A program made the translations under genes and the position numbers. Positions 8,653 to 16,581 of a stretch of DNA of 64,000 nt are shown here, piece after piece. This DNA comes from Pseudomonas poae (GTDB lineage: Bacteria > Pseudomonadota > Gammaproteobacteria > Pseudomonadales > Pseudomonadaceae), in NCBI GenBank assembly GCA_028869255.1, contig CP110972.1, forward strand, positions 377,001 through 441,000. Direction: 5' to 3'. Numbering within the stretch: position 1 is the first letter of the stretch; the number at the start of each line of letters is the position of its first letter. The notes beneath the pieces are model-generated. The model worked only from the letters and a program-made list of their open reading frames with translations. It did no database searches and had not been told where the DNA came from.

Positions 8653-8704
8653 CGACGGGCGTCAAGGCAACAGCGATGAAAAACGAAAGAACACGGGGTA
8701 ATAC

Positions 8705-9703
8705 ATGAAAATTCTGGTCACCGGCGCAAGCGGCTTCATCGGCGGGCGCTTTGCGCGTTTCGCCCTGGAGCAGGGCCTGGACGTACGGGTCAACGGGCGG
8801 CGCGCCGAAGGTGTGGAACACCTGGTACGGCGCGGCGCCGAGTTTATCCAGGGTGATTTGAATGATGCCGACCTGGTGCGCGACCTGTGCCGTGATGTTG
8901 AAGCCGTGGTGCATTGCGCCGGCGCCGTCGGGCTGTGGGGCAAGTACCGGGACTTTCACCAGGGCAATGTGTTGGTCACCGAAAACGTCGTCGAAGCCTG
9001 CCTTAAACAACGGGTCGGGCGCCTGGTGCACCTGTCGTCGCCGTCGATCTACTTCGACGGGCGCGACCACCTCGGGCTCACCGAAGAACAAGTGCCCAAG
9101 CGTTTCAAGCACCCCTACGCCGCGACCAAGTACCTGGCGGAACAAAAGGTGTTCGGTGCCCAGGAGTTCGGCCTGGAAGTGCTGGCCCTGCGCCCGCGCT
9201 TCGTCACCGGCGCCGGTGACATGAGCATCTTCCCGCGCCTGCTGAAAATGCAGCGCAAGAACCGCCTGGCCATTGTTGGCGACGGCCTGAACAAGGTTGA
9301 TTTCACCAGCGTGCATAACCTCAACGAGGCGCTGCTCAGCAGTTTGCTCGCCACAGGCTCCGCGCTGGGCAAAGCCTACAACATCAGCAACGGCACGCCG
9401 GTCCCCGTGTGGGATGTGGTGAACTACGTGATGCGCCAGATGGAGATGCCGCAGGTGACCCGTTATCGCTCCTACGGCTTGTCCTACAGCGTCGCGGCGT
9501 TGAACGAGGCATTCTGCGCGATGTGGCCGGGGCGCCCGGAGCCGGCGTTGTCGAGGCTGGGGATGCAGGTGATGAACAAAGATTTCACCCTCGACATCAG
9601 TCGGGCCAGGCATTATCTGGATTACGAGCCCAAGGTCAGCCTGTGGACGGCCCTCGACGAGTTCTGCAGCTGGTGGAAGGCCCAGGATCCTGGGCGCCAG
9701 TAA
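8705..9703 (+). CDS. NAD-dependent epimerase/dehydratase family protein (3-beta-HSD-like)
   Basis: A 332-residue extended short-chain dehydrogenase. The Rossmann signature TGASGFIG is at about residues 6-13, acidic and basic positions for dinucleotide recognition follow, and the YxxxK catalytic motif appears as YAATKYLAEQ near residue 138. The pattern 'VTGASGFIGGRFARFALEQG' splits as expected for NAD binding, and the C-terminal half resembles 3-beta-hydroxysteroid dehydrogenase/isomerase-like proteins. The substrate is unknown; oxidation of a sterol-like or sugar-nucleotide alcohol would fit the family. It sits 52 bp after argP on the same strand with a weak ribosome binding site, and no clear operon partner follows. 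Confidence 0.8.
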   Translation: MKILVTGASGFIGGRFARFALEQGLDVRVNGRRAEGVEHLVRRGAEFIQGDLNDADLVRDLCRDVEAVVHCAGAVGLWGKYRDFHQGNVLVTENVVEACLKQRVGRLVHLSSPSIYFDGRDHLGLTEEQVPKRFKHPYAATKYLAEQKVFGAQEFGLEVLALRPRFVTGAGDMSIFPRLLKMQRKNRLAIVGDGLNKVDFTSVHNLNEALLSSLLATGSALGKAYNISNGTPVPVWDVVNYVMRQMEMPQVTRYRSYGLSYSVAALNEAFCAMWPGRPEPALSRLGMQVMNKDFTLDISRARHYLDYEPKVSLWTALDEFCSWWKAQDPGRQ

Positions 9704-9830
9704 GCTCACACCATGCAACACTTCGGGAACCGAATTCGCGGTTCCGGGTCGATCAGTGCGGCGCTAACGGGGTTTATACTCCCGTCGCTCGGCTTTACAC
9801 GTAGCCATCTCACCGATTCAGGGTTGATTC

Positions 9831-10673
9831 ATGCGTAACGATGCTAATGACGATTTTGACAACGTTCCCAGCCTGCGGGCCGATCACGGGGACGATGATG
9901 ATTTCGAGCCGACTCCCGCCACGTCCGTGCGCTCGCGCACGCCGCCGGTGGTCAAGGTCAAGAGCGCCAGCACCGGCCCGCTGTGGGCGTTGGTCGGCGC
10001 ACTGCTGATCGCCTTCGCGGGCCTTGCCTGGTGGAGCTTCCAGCAGATTTCCCTGATGGGCCAGCAATTGGTGGCCACCCAGGAAAGCTTTGCGCGCATC
10101 AGCGAAGAAGCGGCGGGGCGCCTGCAGGATATTTCCGGCAAAGTGGTGGCCAGCGAGGCCAGCGTGAACAACGGCAGCGAAGCGTTGAAATTGCAGATCA
10201 AGCAGCTTGAGAGCCAACTGCTGGAACAGGGCAAGCAACAGGTCGGCGTGGCCGGACAGGCCACCGAGCTGGACAAGCGCCTGGCGCAGATGACCGCCAG
10301 CACCACCGACCTGTCAAACGCCAATGCCAAGCTGCAAGGCCAGGTGCAGGCGCTGACCGACGCCGTGGCAGCCCTCAAGGCTGCGCAAGGCGATACCAAG
10401 CGCGACACCGAAATCAAGGACCTGGCCGCCGACGTAGCGGCGCTGAAAAAACAGGGCAACCCAAGCGCGGCCATCGCACGTATCGAACAGGACCTGGTGG
10501 TTCTCAAGAGCGCGCAGGACAACCAGCCGGCCAACAGTGATGCGCCGACCAATAAAGAGTTCGACGTGTTCCGCATCCAGACCACACGCAATATCACCAC
10601 CTTGCAGAGCCAGGTGCAGAGCCTGAGTCAGCAACTCAGCGCGCCGGCGAGGATCACGCCGCTCACTCAATAA
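9831..10673 (+). CDS. Single-pass membrane protein with long coiled coil, unknown function
   Basis: A 280-residue protein with an acidic cytoplasmic N-terminus (NDANDDFDNVPSL, HGDDDDFEP). One TM segment lies at about 50-70 (GPLWALVGALLIAFAGLAWW), followed by roughly 200 residues of heptad-rich coiled coil (for example LQIKQLESQLLEQGKQQ, LQGQVQALTDAVAALKAAQ). The architecture suggests an inner-membrane anchored rod projecting into the periplasm, similar to proteins loosely annotated as chromosome-segregation ATPase-like, although no ATPase motif is present. It stands alone between the dehydrogenase and the sugar block. Its function cannot be assigned from sequence. Confidence 0.8.
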   Translation: MRNDANDDFDNVPSLRADHGDDDDFEPTPATSVRSRTPPVVKVKSASTGPLWALVGALLIAFAGLAWWSFQQISLMGQQLVATQESFARISEEAAGRLQDISGKVVASEASVNNGSEALKLQIKQLESQLLEQGKQQVGVAGQATELDKRLAQMTASTTDLSNANAKLQGQVQALTDAVAALKAAQGDTKRDTEIKDLAADVAALKKQGNPSAAIARIEQDLVVLKSAQDNQPANSDAPTNKEFDVFRIQTTRNITTLQSQVQSLSQQLSAPARITPLTQ

Positions 10674-10683
10674 CGGTTGTCGA

Positions 10684-10709
10684 GAAATGTCACCATCTGG
10701 TGACATTTC
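10684..10709. promoter_or_regulatory. Perfect palindromic operator upstream of the AGE isomerase
   Basis: Two 12-bp arms surround a 2-bp centre; the core reads ATGTCACCA-TC-TGGTGACAT. The same core recurs at 12031-12050 upstream of gtsA. In both places GTTAC begins 15 bp after the core and TGTTTA begins 23 bp after GTTAC, so a shared regulator-plus-promoter module is likely. The binding protein is not identified. Confidence 0.75.
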
Positions 10710-10787
10710 CCATCCCCTTCGTTACTTGCCCACGCGTCGCCCTTGTTTAGACTCCGGTCATCCCACAAAAAATAATAAGGGCCACCC

Positions 10788-12047
10788 ATGACCACGCAAC
10801 CACTGCCTGCCAGCAGTTGGCTGAATGCACCTGCCCATCACGCCTGGCTTGCCGCCGAGGGCCAGCGCCTGCTGATGTTCGCCAAGGCCTCGCGACTGCC
10901 CGACGGTTTCGGCAACCTGGACGATAAAGGCCAACTGCCGGCCGATGCCCATGCCGAAACCATGAACACTGCGCGCATGACCCACAGCTTCGCCATGGCG
11001 CACGCCCTTGGCCTGCCGGGGTATGCCGACCTGGTGGCGCATGGCGTGGCATCCCTGAGTGGCCCGCTGCACGACAGTGAACACGGTGGCTGGTTCGCCG
11101 CGCCCCATGCCGTCGACGGCAACCGTGGCAAGGCTGCCTACCTGCACGCCTTTGTCGCCCTGGCCGCCAGCTCGGCGGTGGTGGCCGGCGCACCGGGCGC
11201 ACGCACTCTGTTGAACGACGCGATCCATATCATCGACCAGTTTTTCTGGAGCGAAGAGGAGGGCGCGATGCTCGAGTCCTTTGCCCAGGACTGGAGCGGC
11301 GTTGAAGCCTATCGCGGCGCCAACAGCAACATGCACGCCACCGAAGCCTTCCTCGCCCTGGCCGATGTCACGGGTGAAACACGCTGGTTGGACCGGGCGC
11401 TGCGCATCGTCGAGCGGGTTATCCACAGCCACGCTGCCGGCAACCAGTTCATGGTGATCGAGCATTTCGACGCCCACTGGCAACCCTTGCTCGGTTACAA
11501 CGAAGACAACCCTGCCGACGGCTTCCGCCCTTACGGCATCACCCCCGGCCACGGTTTCGAGTGGGCGCGGCTGGTGCTGCACCTGGAGGCGGCGCGCCTG
11601 CAAGCCGGGCTCGTCACGCCGGATTGGCTGGTCACCGACGCCAAGGGCCTGTTCGCCAGTGCCTGCGAGTACGCCTGGGCCGTGGACGGCGCTCCCGGCA
11701 TCGTCTACACCCTGGACTGGAGCCAGCGCCCGGTGGTGCGCGAACGCCTGCACTGGACGCACGCTGAAGCCAGCGCGGCGGCCCAAGCCCTGCTCAAGCG
11801 TACGGGTGAGCTGCATTATGAAACCTGGTATCGGCGCGTCTGGGAGTTTTGCGAAACGCACTTTATCGACCGACTCCACGGCAGTTGGCACCACGAACTT
11901 AACCCGCACAACCAACCCAGCAGCCAAATCTGGGGCGGCAAACCGGACCTGTACCATGCCTGGCAAGCGGTATTGCTGCCTGCGCTGCCGTTGGCGCCAA
12001 GCATGGCCAGTGCAATCGGGGTTGGGCGCTATGTCACCAAGTGGTGA
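10788..12047 (+). CDS. AGE-family sugar isomerase/epimerase (D-mannose isomerase-like)
   Basis: A 419-residue member of the N-acylglucosamine 2-epimerase fold, an (alpha/alpha)6 barrel. Characteristic segments include RMTHSFAMAHALG, HGGWF, NSNMHATEAFLAL and ITPGHGFEWARLVLHLE. These supply the conserved Arg, His and Glu residues of mannose isomerase/YihS-type enzymes, which interconvert mannose and fructose or related aldose/ketose pairs. The start has AAGGG upstream. It lies directly ahead of the glucose transporter operon and is preceded by the same palindromic promoter module as gtsA, suggesting joint control. The second palindrome overlaps the last codons of this gene (YVTKW-stop). Other Pseudomonas genomes often have edd-glk-gltR in this place. 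Confidence 0.83.
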   Translation: MTTQPLPASSWLNAPAHHAWLAAEGQRLLMFAKASRLPDGFGNLDDKGQLPADAHAETMNTARMTHSFAMAHALGLPGYADLVAHGVASLSGPLHDSEHGGWFAAPHAVDGNRGKAAYLHAFVALAASSAVVAGAPGARTLLNDAIHIIDQFFWSEEEGAMLESFAQDWSGVEAYRGANSNMHATEAFLALADVTGETRWLDRALRIVERVIHSHAAGNQFMVIEHFDAHWQPLLGYNEDNPADGFRPYGITPGHGFEWARLVLHLEAARLQAGLVTPDWLVTDAKGLFASACEYAWAVDGAPGIVYTLDWSQRPVVRERLHWTHAEASAAAQALLKRTGELHYETWYRRVWEFCETHFIDRLHGSWHHELNPHNQPSSQIWGGKPDLYHAWQAVLLPALPLAPSMASAIGVGRYVTKW

Positions 12048-12050
12048 CAT
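12031..12050. promoter_or_regulatory. Palindromic operator upstream of gtsA, overlapping the preceding stop codon
   Basis: ATGTCACCA-AG-TGGTGACAT is a perfect 9-bp-arm palindrome whose right arm contains the isomerase stop codon (12045-12047). Downstream sequence (GTTACCTGC, then TGTTTAAACTCCG) matches that after the 10684 palindrome with identical spacing. It likely binds the regulator of both transcription units. Confidence 0.75.
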
Positions 12051-12151
12051 TTGTGCATCCCTTTGTTACCTGCGTTTAAAACATCCATGTTTAAACTCCG
12101 TGCAGCGCAAGCTCCAGACTTGCATGCATAACAACAAGAAAAGGTATTCAG

Positions 12152-13438
12152 ATGAACGCGATTAATCGCCTCGCCGTAGCTATTTCCGTTGCCTCGTTGT
12201 TTCCCCTCAGTGCTTTTGCCGCCGACTCGAAAGGGACGGTTGAAGTTGTGCATTGGTGGACCTCGGGCGGTGAAAAAGCGGCTGTAGATGTCTTGAAGGC
12301 CCAAGTCGAAAAAGACGGCTTCACCTGGAAAGACGGTGCTGTTGCAGGTGGCGGCGGCGCCACTGCGATGACCGTGCTGAAAAGCCGTGCAGTCGCCGGC
12401 AACCCACCCGGCGTTGCCCAGATCAAAGGCCCGGACATCCAGGAATGGGCGTCCACCGGCCTGCTCGACACCGATGTCCTGAAAGACGTCGCCAAGCAAG
12501 AAAAGTGGGACTCCCTGCTCGACAAGAAAGTCTCCGACACCGTGAAGTACGACGGTGACTACGTCGCCGTACCGGTGAACATCCACCGCGTGAACTGGCT
12601 GTGGATCAACCCGGAAGTCTTCAAGAAAGCCGGTATCACCAAGAACCCAACCACCCTCGAAGAATTCTACGCAGCCGGCGACAAGCTGAAAGCCGCGGGC
12701 TTCATTGCGCTCGCCCACGGTGGCCAGCCTTGGCAGGACAGCACCGTATTCGAAGCCGTGGTGCTGTCGGTGATGGGTGCCGATGGCTACAAAAAAGCCC
12801 TGGTTGACCTGGACAACGCTGCGCTGACCGGCCCGGAAATGGTCAAGTCCCTGACTGAGCTGAAGAAAGTCGCGACCTATATGGACGTCGACGGCAAAGG
12901 CCAGGACTGGAATCTCGAAGCCGGCAAGGTCATCAACGGCAAGGCCGGCATGCAGATCATGGGTGACTGGGCCAAGTCCGAGTGGACCGCCGCCAAGAAA
13001 GTCGCCGGCAAGGATTACGAGTGCGTAGCCTTCCCGGGCACCGACAAAGCCTTCACCTACAACATCGACTCCCTGGCGGTGTTCAAGCAGAAAGACAAAG
13101 GCACTGCTGCCGGTCAGCAGGACATTGCCAAAGTCGTGCTGGGTGAAAACTTCCAGAAAGTCTTCAGCATCAACAAAGGCTCGATCCCGGTTCGTACCGA
13201 CATGCTCAATGAAATGGACAAGCTCGGTTTCGATTCCTGCGCCCAGACGGCTGCCAAAGACTTCCTGGCAGACGCCAAGACCGGCGGCCTGCAGCCAAGC
13301 ATGGCGCACAACATGGCCACGACCCTGGCCGTGCAAGGTGCGTTCTTTGATGTCGTGACCAACTACATCAATGACCCGAAAGCCGATCCGGCCGACACCG
13401 CCAAGAAATTGGGCGCTGCGATCAAGTCGGCCAAGTAA
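12152..13438 (+). CDS. gtsA: Glucose ABC transporter, periplasmic substrate-binding protein
   Basis: A 428-residue extracytoplasmic sugar-binding protein (family 1). The signal peptide is [23 protein letters not shown], split before AADS. The mature start [15 protein letters not shown] is typical of GtsA/GltB glucose-binding proteins, and aromatic residues for sugar stacking are present ([16 protein letters not shown]). It captures glucose in the periplasm for the GtsBC permease and GtsD ATPase. AAAAGG precedes the start. It is the first gene of gtsABCD-oprB. A REP hairpin separates it from gtsB, which may stabilise the gtsA mRNA segment so that binding protein exceeds permease. Confidence 0.95.
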   Translation: MNAINRLAVAISVASLFPLSAFAADSKGTVEVVHWWTSGGEKAAVDVLKAQVEKDGFTWKDGAVAGGGGATAMTVLKSRAVAGNPPGVAQIKGPDIQEWASTGLLDTDVLKDVAKQEKWDSLLDKKVSDTVKYDGDYVAVPVNIHRVNWLWINPEVFKKAGITKNPTTLEEFYAAGDKLKAAGFIALAHGGQPWQDSTVFEAVVLSVMGADGYKKALVDLDNAALTGPEMVKSLTELKKVATYMDVDGKGQDWNLEAGKVINGKAGMQIMGDWAKSEWTAAKKVAGKDYECVAFPGTDKAFTYNIDSLAVFKQKDKGTAAGQQDIAKVVLGENFQKVFSINKGSIPVRTDMLNEMDKLGFDSCAQTAAKDFLADAKTGGLQPSMAHNMATTLAVQGAFFDVVTNYINDPKADPADTAKKLGAAIKSAK

Positions 13439-13456
13439 CCTTCGGTAGCGGCTTTT

Positions 13457-13527
13457 TGTGGGAGCCGGGCTTGCCCGCGATGCAGGCAACTCGGTGTGTC
13501 GGCATCGCAGGCAAGCCAGCTCCCACA
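13457..13527. repeat. REP-type inverted repeat between gtsA and gtsB
   Basis: TGTGGGAGCCGGGCTTGCCC begins the left arm, and the right arm ends CAAGCCAGCTCCCACA. The ends pair, enclosing GATGCAGGC and GCATCGCAGG segments. It is the only such element inside an apparent operon in this window. Confidence 0.85.
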
Positions 13528-13587
13528 TAAACCGCGTTCGACAAGAGACTCACCCTGTAGTCCTTTTTCCCTGTATTGGATTTCCCC

Positions 13588-14496
13588 ATGAGTTCTGTTG
13601 CTGTGTTCAGCAAAGCCTCGCCGTTCGATGCACTGCAGCGCTGGCTCCCCAAACTGGTGCTGGCGCCCAGCATGTTCATCGTGTTGGTGGGCTTCTACGG
13701 CTACATCCTGTGGACGTTTGTACTGTCGTTCACCACTTCCACGTTCCTGCCAAGTTACAAATGGGCGGGCCTTGCGCAATACGCGCGGTTGTTCGACAAC
13801 GACCGCTGGTGGGTAGCGAGCAAGAACCTGGCTGTTTTCGGCGGGATGTTTATCGGCATCACCTTGGTTATTGGCGTGACGCTGGCGATCTTCCTCGACC
13901 AGAAAATCCGCCGCGAAGGCTTTATCCGCACCATTTACCTGTACCCGATGGCGCTCTCGATGATCGTCACCGGTACCGCCTGGAAATGGCTGCTCAACCC
14001 GGGCATGGGCCTGGACAAACTCCTGCGTGACTGGGGCTGGGAAGGCTTCCGCCTGGACTGGCTGATCGACCCGGACCGCGTCGTGTACTGCCTGGTGATT
14101 GCAGCGGTATGGCAAGCCTCGGGTTTCATCATGGCGATGTTCCTCGCGGGCCTCAGGGGCGTCGATCAGTCGATCATCCGTGCCGCGCAGATCGACGGCG
14201 CCAGCCTGCCGCGTATCTACTGGAGCGTGGTGCTGCCAAGCCTGCGTCCGGTGTTCTTCAGTGCGGTGATGATCCTGGCGCACATTGCGATCAAGAGCTT
14301 CGACCTGGTAGCGGCCATGACTGCCGGCGGCCCGGGCTACTCGTCCGACCTGCCTGCGATGTTCATGTATTCGTTCACCTTCAGCCGTGGCCAGATGGGC
14401 ATGGGCTCGGCCAGTGCAATCCTGATGCTCGGTGCGATCCTCGCGATCATCGTGCCTTACCTCTACTCCGAGCTGAGGACCAAGCGTAATGACTAG
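13588..14496 (+). CDS. gtsB: Glucose ABC transporter permease GtsB
   Basis: A 302-residue MalF-type inner-membrane permease with about six TM segments. The EAA loop that contacts the ATPase is visible as IRAAQIDGASLPRIYWSVVLP in two halves near residues 205-225. The ATG at 13588 is chosen because TTGGA lies 7 nt upstream; an in-frame TTG at 13576 is less likely. It forms the translocation channel with GtsC. The 3' end overlaps the start of gtsC by 8 bp, indicating translational coupling. The 149-bp gap from gtsA contains a REP hairpin. Confidence 0.94.
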   Translation: MSSVAVFSKASPFDALQRWLPKLVLAPSMFIVLVGFYGYILWTFVLSFTTSTFLPSYKWAGLAQYARLFDNDRWWVASKNLAVFGGMFIGITLVIGVTLAIFLDQKIRREGFIRTIYLYPMALSMIVTGTAWKWLLNPGMGLDKLLRDWGWEGFRLDWLIDPDRVVYCLVIAAVWQASGFIMAMFLAGLRGVDQSIIRAAQIDGASLPRIYWSVVLPSLRPVFFSAVMILAHIAIKSFDLVAAMTAGGPGYSSDLPAMFMYSFTFSRGQMGMGSASAILMLGAILAIIVPYLYSELRTKRND

Positions 14497-15334
14497 TCTC
14501 GCTGCCAAACCTCCGATCAGCCTGAGCCGCATCGCGATCTACGCGGTGCTGATCCTCGCTGTCCTGCTGTACCTGGTGCCACTGGTGGTGATGCTGCTGA
14601 CCAGCTTCAAGACCCCGGAAGACATCAGCACCGGCAACCTGCTGAGCTGGCCGACCGTGGTCACCGGCATTGGCTGGGTCAAGGCCTGGGCTACGGTTGA
14701 CGGCTACTTCTGGAACTCGATCAAGATCACCGTCCCGGCCGTGCTGATTTCCACCGCCATTGGTGCATTGAACGGCTATGTGCTGTCGTTCTGGCGCTTC
14801 CGTGGTTCGCAGCTGTTCTTCGGCCTGTTGCTGTTCGGCTGCTTCCTGCCGTTCCAGACCGTGCTGCTGCCCGCCTCGTTCACCCTCGGCAAGATGGGCC
14901 TGGCCAGTACCACCACCGGCCTGGTGTTTGTGCACGTGGTCTACGGGTTGGCGTTTACCACGCTGTTCTTCCGTAACTACTACGTGAGCATTCCGGATGC
15001 GTTGGTGAAGGCTGCACGCCTGGACGGTGCAGGGTTCTTCACCATCTTCCGTCGGATCATCCTGCCGATGTCGACCCCGATCATCATGGTCTGCCTGATC
15101 TGGCAGTTCACCCAGATCTGGAACGACTTCCTGTTCGGTGTGGTGTTCTCCAGCGGCGACTCGCAGCCCATCACCGTGGCGCTGAACAACCTGGTCAACA
15201 CCAGCACCGGGGCCAAGGAATATAACGTGGATATGGCGGCGGCGATGATCGCCGGGCTGCCGACCCTGCTGGTCTATGTGATCGCAGGCAAGTATTTCGT
15301 GCGCGGCCTCACAGCCGGCGCGGTCAAGGGGTAA
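14489..15334 (+). CDS. gtsC: Glucose ABC transporter permease GtsC
   Basis: A 281-residue MalG-type permease with six predicted TM segments. The EAA-type loop reads PDALVKAARLDGAGFFTIFRR around residues 171-191 and the C-terminus ends YFVRGLTAGAVKG, a conserved signature of carbohydrate permeases. It pairs with GtsB in the inner membrane to pass glucose to the cytoplasm. The gene overlaps gtsB by 8 bp and ends 2 bp before gtsD, so the three are translationally coupled. Confidence 0.95.
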   Translation: MTSLAAKPPISLSRIAIYAVLILAVLLYLVPLVVMLLTSFKTPEDISTGNLLSWPTVVTGIGWVKAWATVDGYFWNSIKITVPAVLISTAIGALNGYVLSFWRFRGSQLFFGLLLFGCFLPFQTVLLPASFTLGKMGLASTTTGLVFVHVVYGLAFTTLFFRNYYVSIPDALVKAARLDGAGFFTIFRRIILPMSTPIIMVCLIWQFTQIWNDFLFGVVFSSGDSQPITVALNNLVNTSTGAKEYNVDMAAAMIAGLPTLLVYVIAGKYFVRGLTAGAVKG

Positions 15335-15336
15335 TC

Positions 15337-16497
15337 ATGGCTACGCTCGAACTTCGCAATGTAAACAAGACCTATGGCGCCGGCCTGCCCGACACCTTGA
15401 AAAACATCGAACTGTCGATCAAGGAAGGCGAGTTCCTGATTCTGGTCGGCCCCTCGGGCTGCGGTAAATCCACGTTGATGAACTGCATCGCGGGCCTGGA
15501 GACCATCACCGGCGGCGCGATCATGATCGGCGACCAGGATGTGAGCGGCATGAGCCCCAAGGACCGAGACATCGCGATGGTGTTCCAGTCCTACGCGCTG
15601 TACCCGACCATGAGCGTGCGCGAAAACATCGAATTCGGCCTCAAAATCCGCAAGATGGCCCAGGCCGATATCGACACCGAAGTGGCACGTGTGGCCAAGC
15701 TGCTGCAGATCGAACACTTGCTTAACCGCAAACCTGGCCAGCTCTCCGGCGGCCAGCAACAGCGCGTGGCTATGGGCCGGGCCCTGGCGCGTCGGCCGAA
15801 GATCTACCTGTTCGACGAACCGCTGTCCAACCTCGACGCCAAGCTGCGGGTCGAGATGCGCACCGAAATGAAGCTGATGCACCAGCGCCTCAAGACCACC
15901 ACCGTCTACGTCACCCACGATCAGATCGAGGCGATGACCCTGGGCGATAAAGTGGCGGTGATGAAGGACGGCATCATCCAACAATTCGGTACGCCGAAAG
16001 AAATTTACAACGACCCGGCTAACCTGTTTGTGGCAAGCTTTATCGGTTCACCACCGATGAACTTCGTTCCTATGCGTCTAAAACGCAAGGAAGGTCGTTT
16101 GGTGGCGCTGCTCGACAGCGGCCAGGCACGTTGCGAATTGCCGTTGGGCATGAACGACGAGGGCCTGGAGGACCGTGATGTGATTCTGGGCCTGCGTCCG
16201 GAGCAGATCGTGTTGGCGGCGGGGGAGGGCAATGGTTCGTCGAGCATTCGTGCCGAAGTCCAGGTCACCGAGCCGACCGGTCCGGACACCCTGGTGTTCG
16301 TGCAACTCAATGACACCAAGGTCTGCTGCCGTTTGGCGCCGGATGTGGCGCCCCAGGTCGGCGAGACCCTGACACTGCAATTTGATCCGGCCAAGGTATT
16401 GCTGTTCGACGCCAACACTGGCGAACGCCTGGGCACTGCTTCTTCATTGCCCGCACAGGGGCATGCCGACAATGTGGCCCAATTCAAAGGCCGCTGA
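15337..16497 (+). CDS. gtsD: Glucose ABC transporter ATP-binding protein (MalK family)
   Basis: A 386-residue ATPase that energises GtsBC. Walker A is GPSGCGKST near residues 38-46, the signature motif is [15 protein letters not shown] near 135-149, Walker B is [11 protein letters not shown], and the switch His lies in VYVTHDQ. A C-terminal TOBE/OB-fold regulatory domain (about 240-386) is present as in MalK/UgpC, and may bind regulatory proteins. The start lies 2 bp after gtsC. In Pseudomonas this subunit may also serve mannitol or other sugar permeases; that is family knowledge, not visible here. Confidence 0.95.
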   Translation: MATLELRNVNKTYGAGLPDTLKNIELSIKEGEFLILVGPSGCGKSTLMNCIAGLETITGGAIMIGDQDVSGMSPKDRDIAMVFQSYALYPTMSVRENIEFGLKIRKMAQADIDTEVARVAKLLQIEHLLNRKPGQLSGGQQQRVAMGRALARRPKIYLFDEPLSNLDAKLRVEMRTEMKLMHQRLKTTTVYVTHDQIEAMTLGDKVAVMKDGIIQQFGTPKEIYNDPANLFVASFIGSPPMNFVPMRLKRKEGRLVALLDSGQARCELPLGMNDEGLEDRDVILGLRPEQIVLAAGEGNGSSSIRAEVQVTEPTGPDTLVFVQLNDTKVCCRLAPDVAPQVGETLTLQFDPAKVLLFDANTGERLGTASSLPAQGHADNVAQFKGR

Positions 16498-16581
16498 AGT
16501 AGCTAAGTTGTTGTTTTAAATAAAAAAGTAACCCGCGTTAGATAAAAACAGTTTAATAACAATAAAGACGAGGATGTAGGG

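Noticed and set aside
9726..9745. Inverted repeat GGAACCG...CGGTTCC after the dehydrogenase gene as a terminator
   Set aside because: The stem is interrupted and no T-run follows, so it was not called.
10758..12050. 430-residue minus-strand open frame opposite the AGE isomerase
   Set aside because: No motifs and no ribosome binding site; opposite a well-supported enzyme gene.
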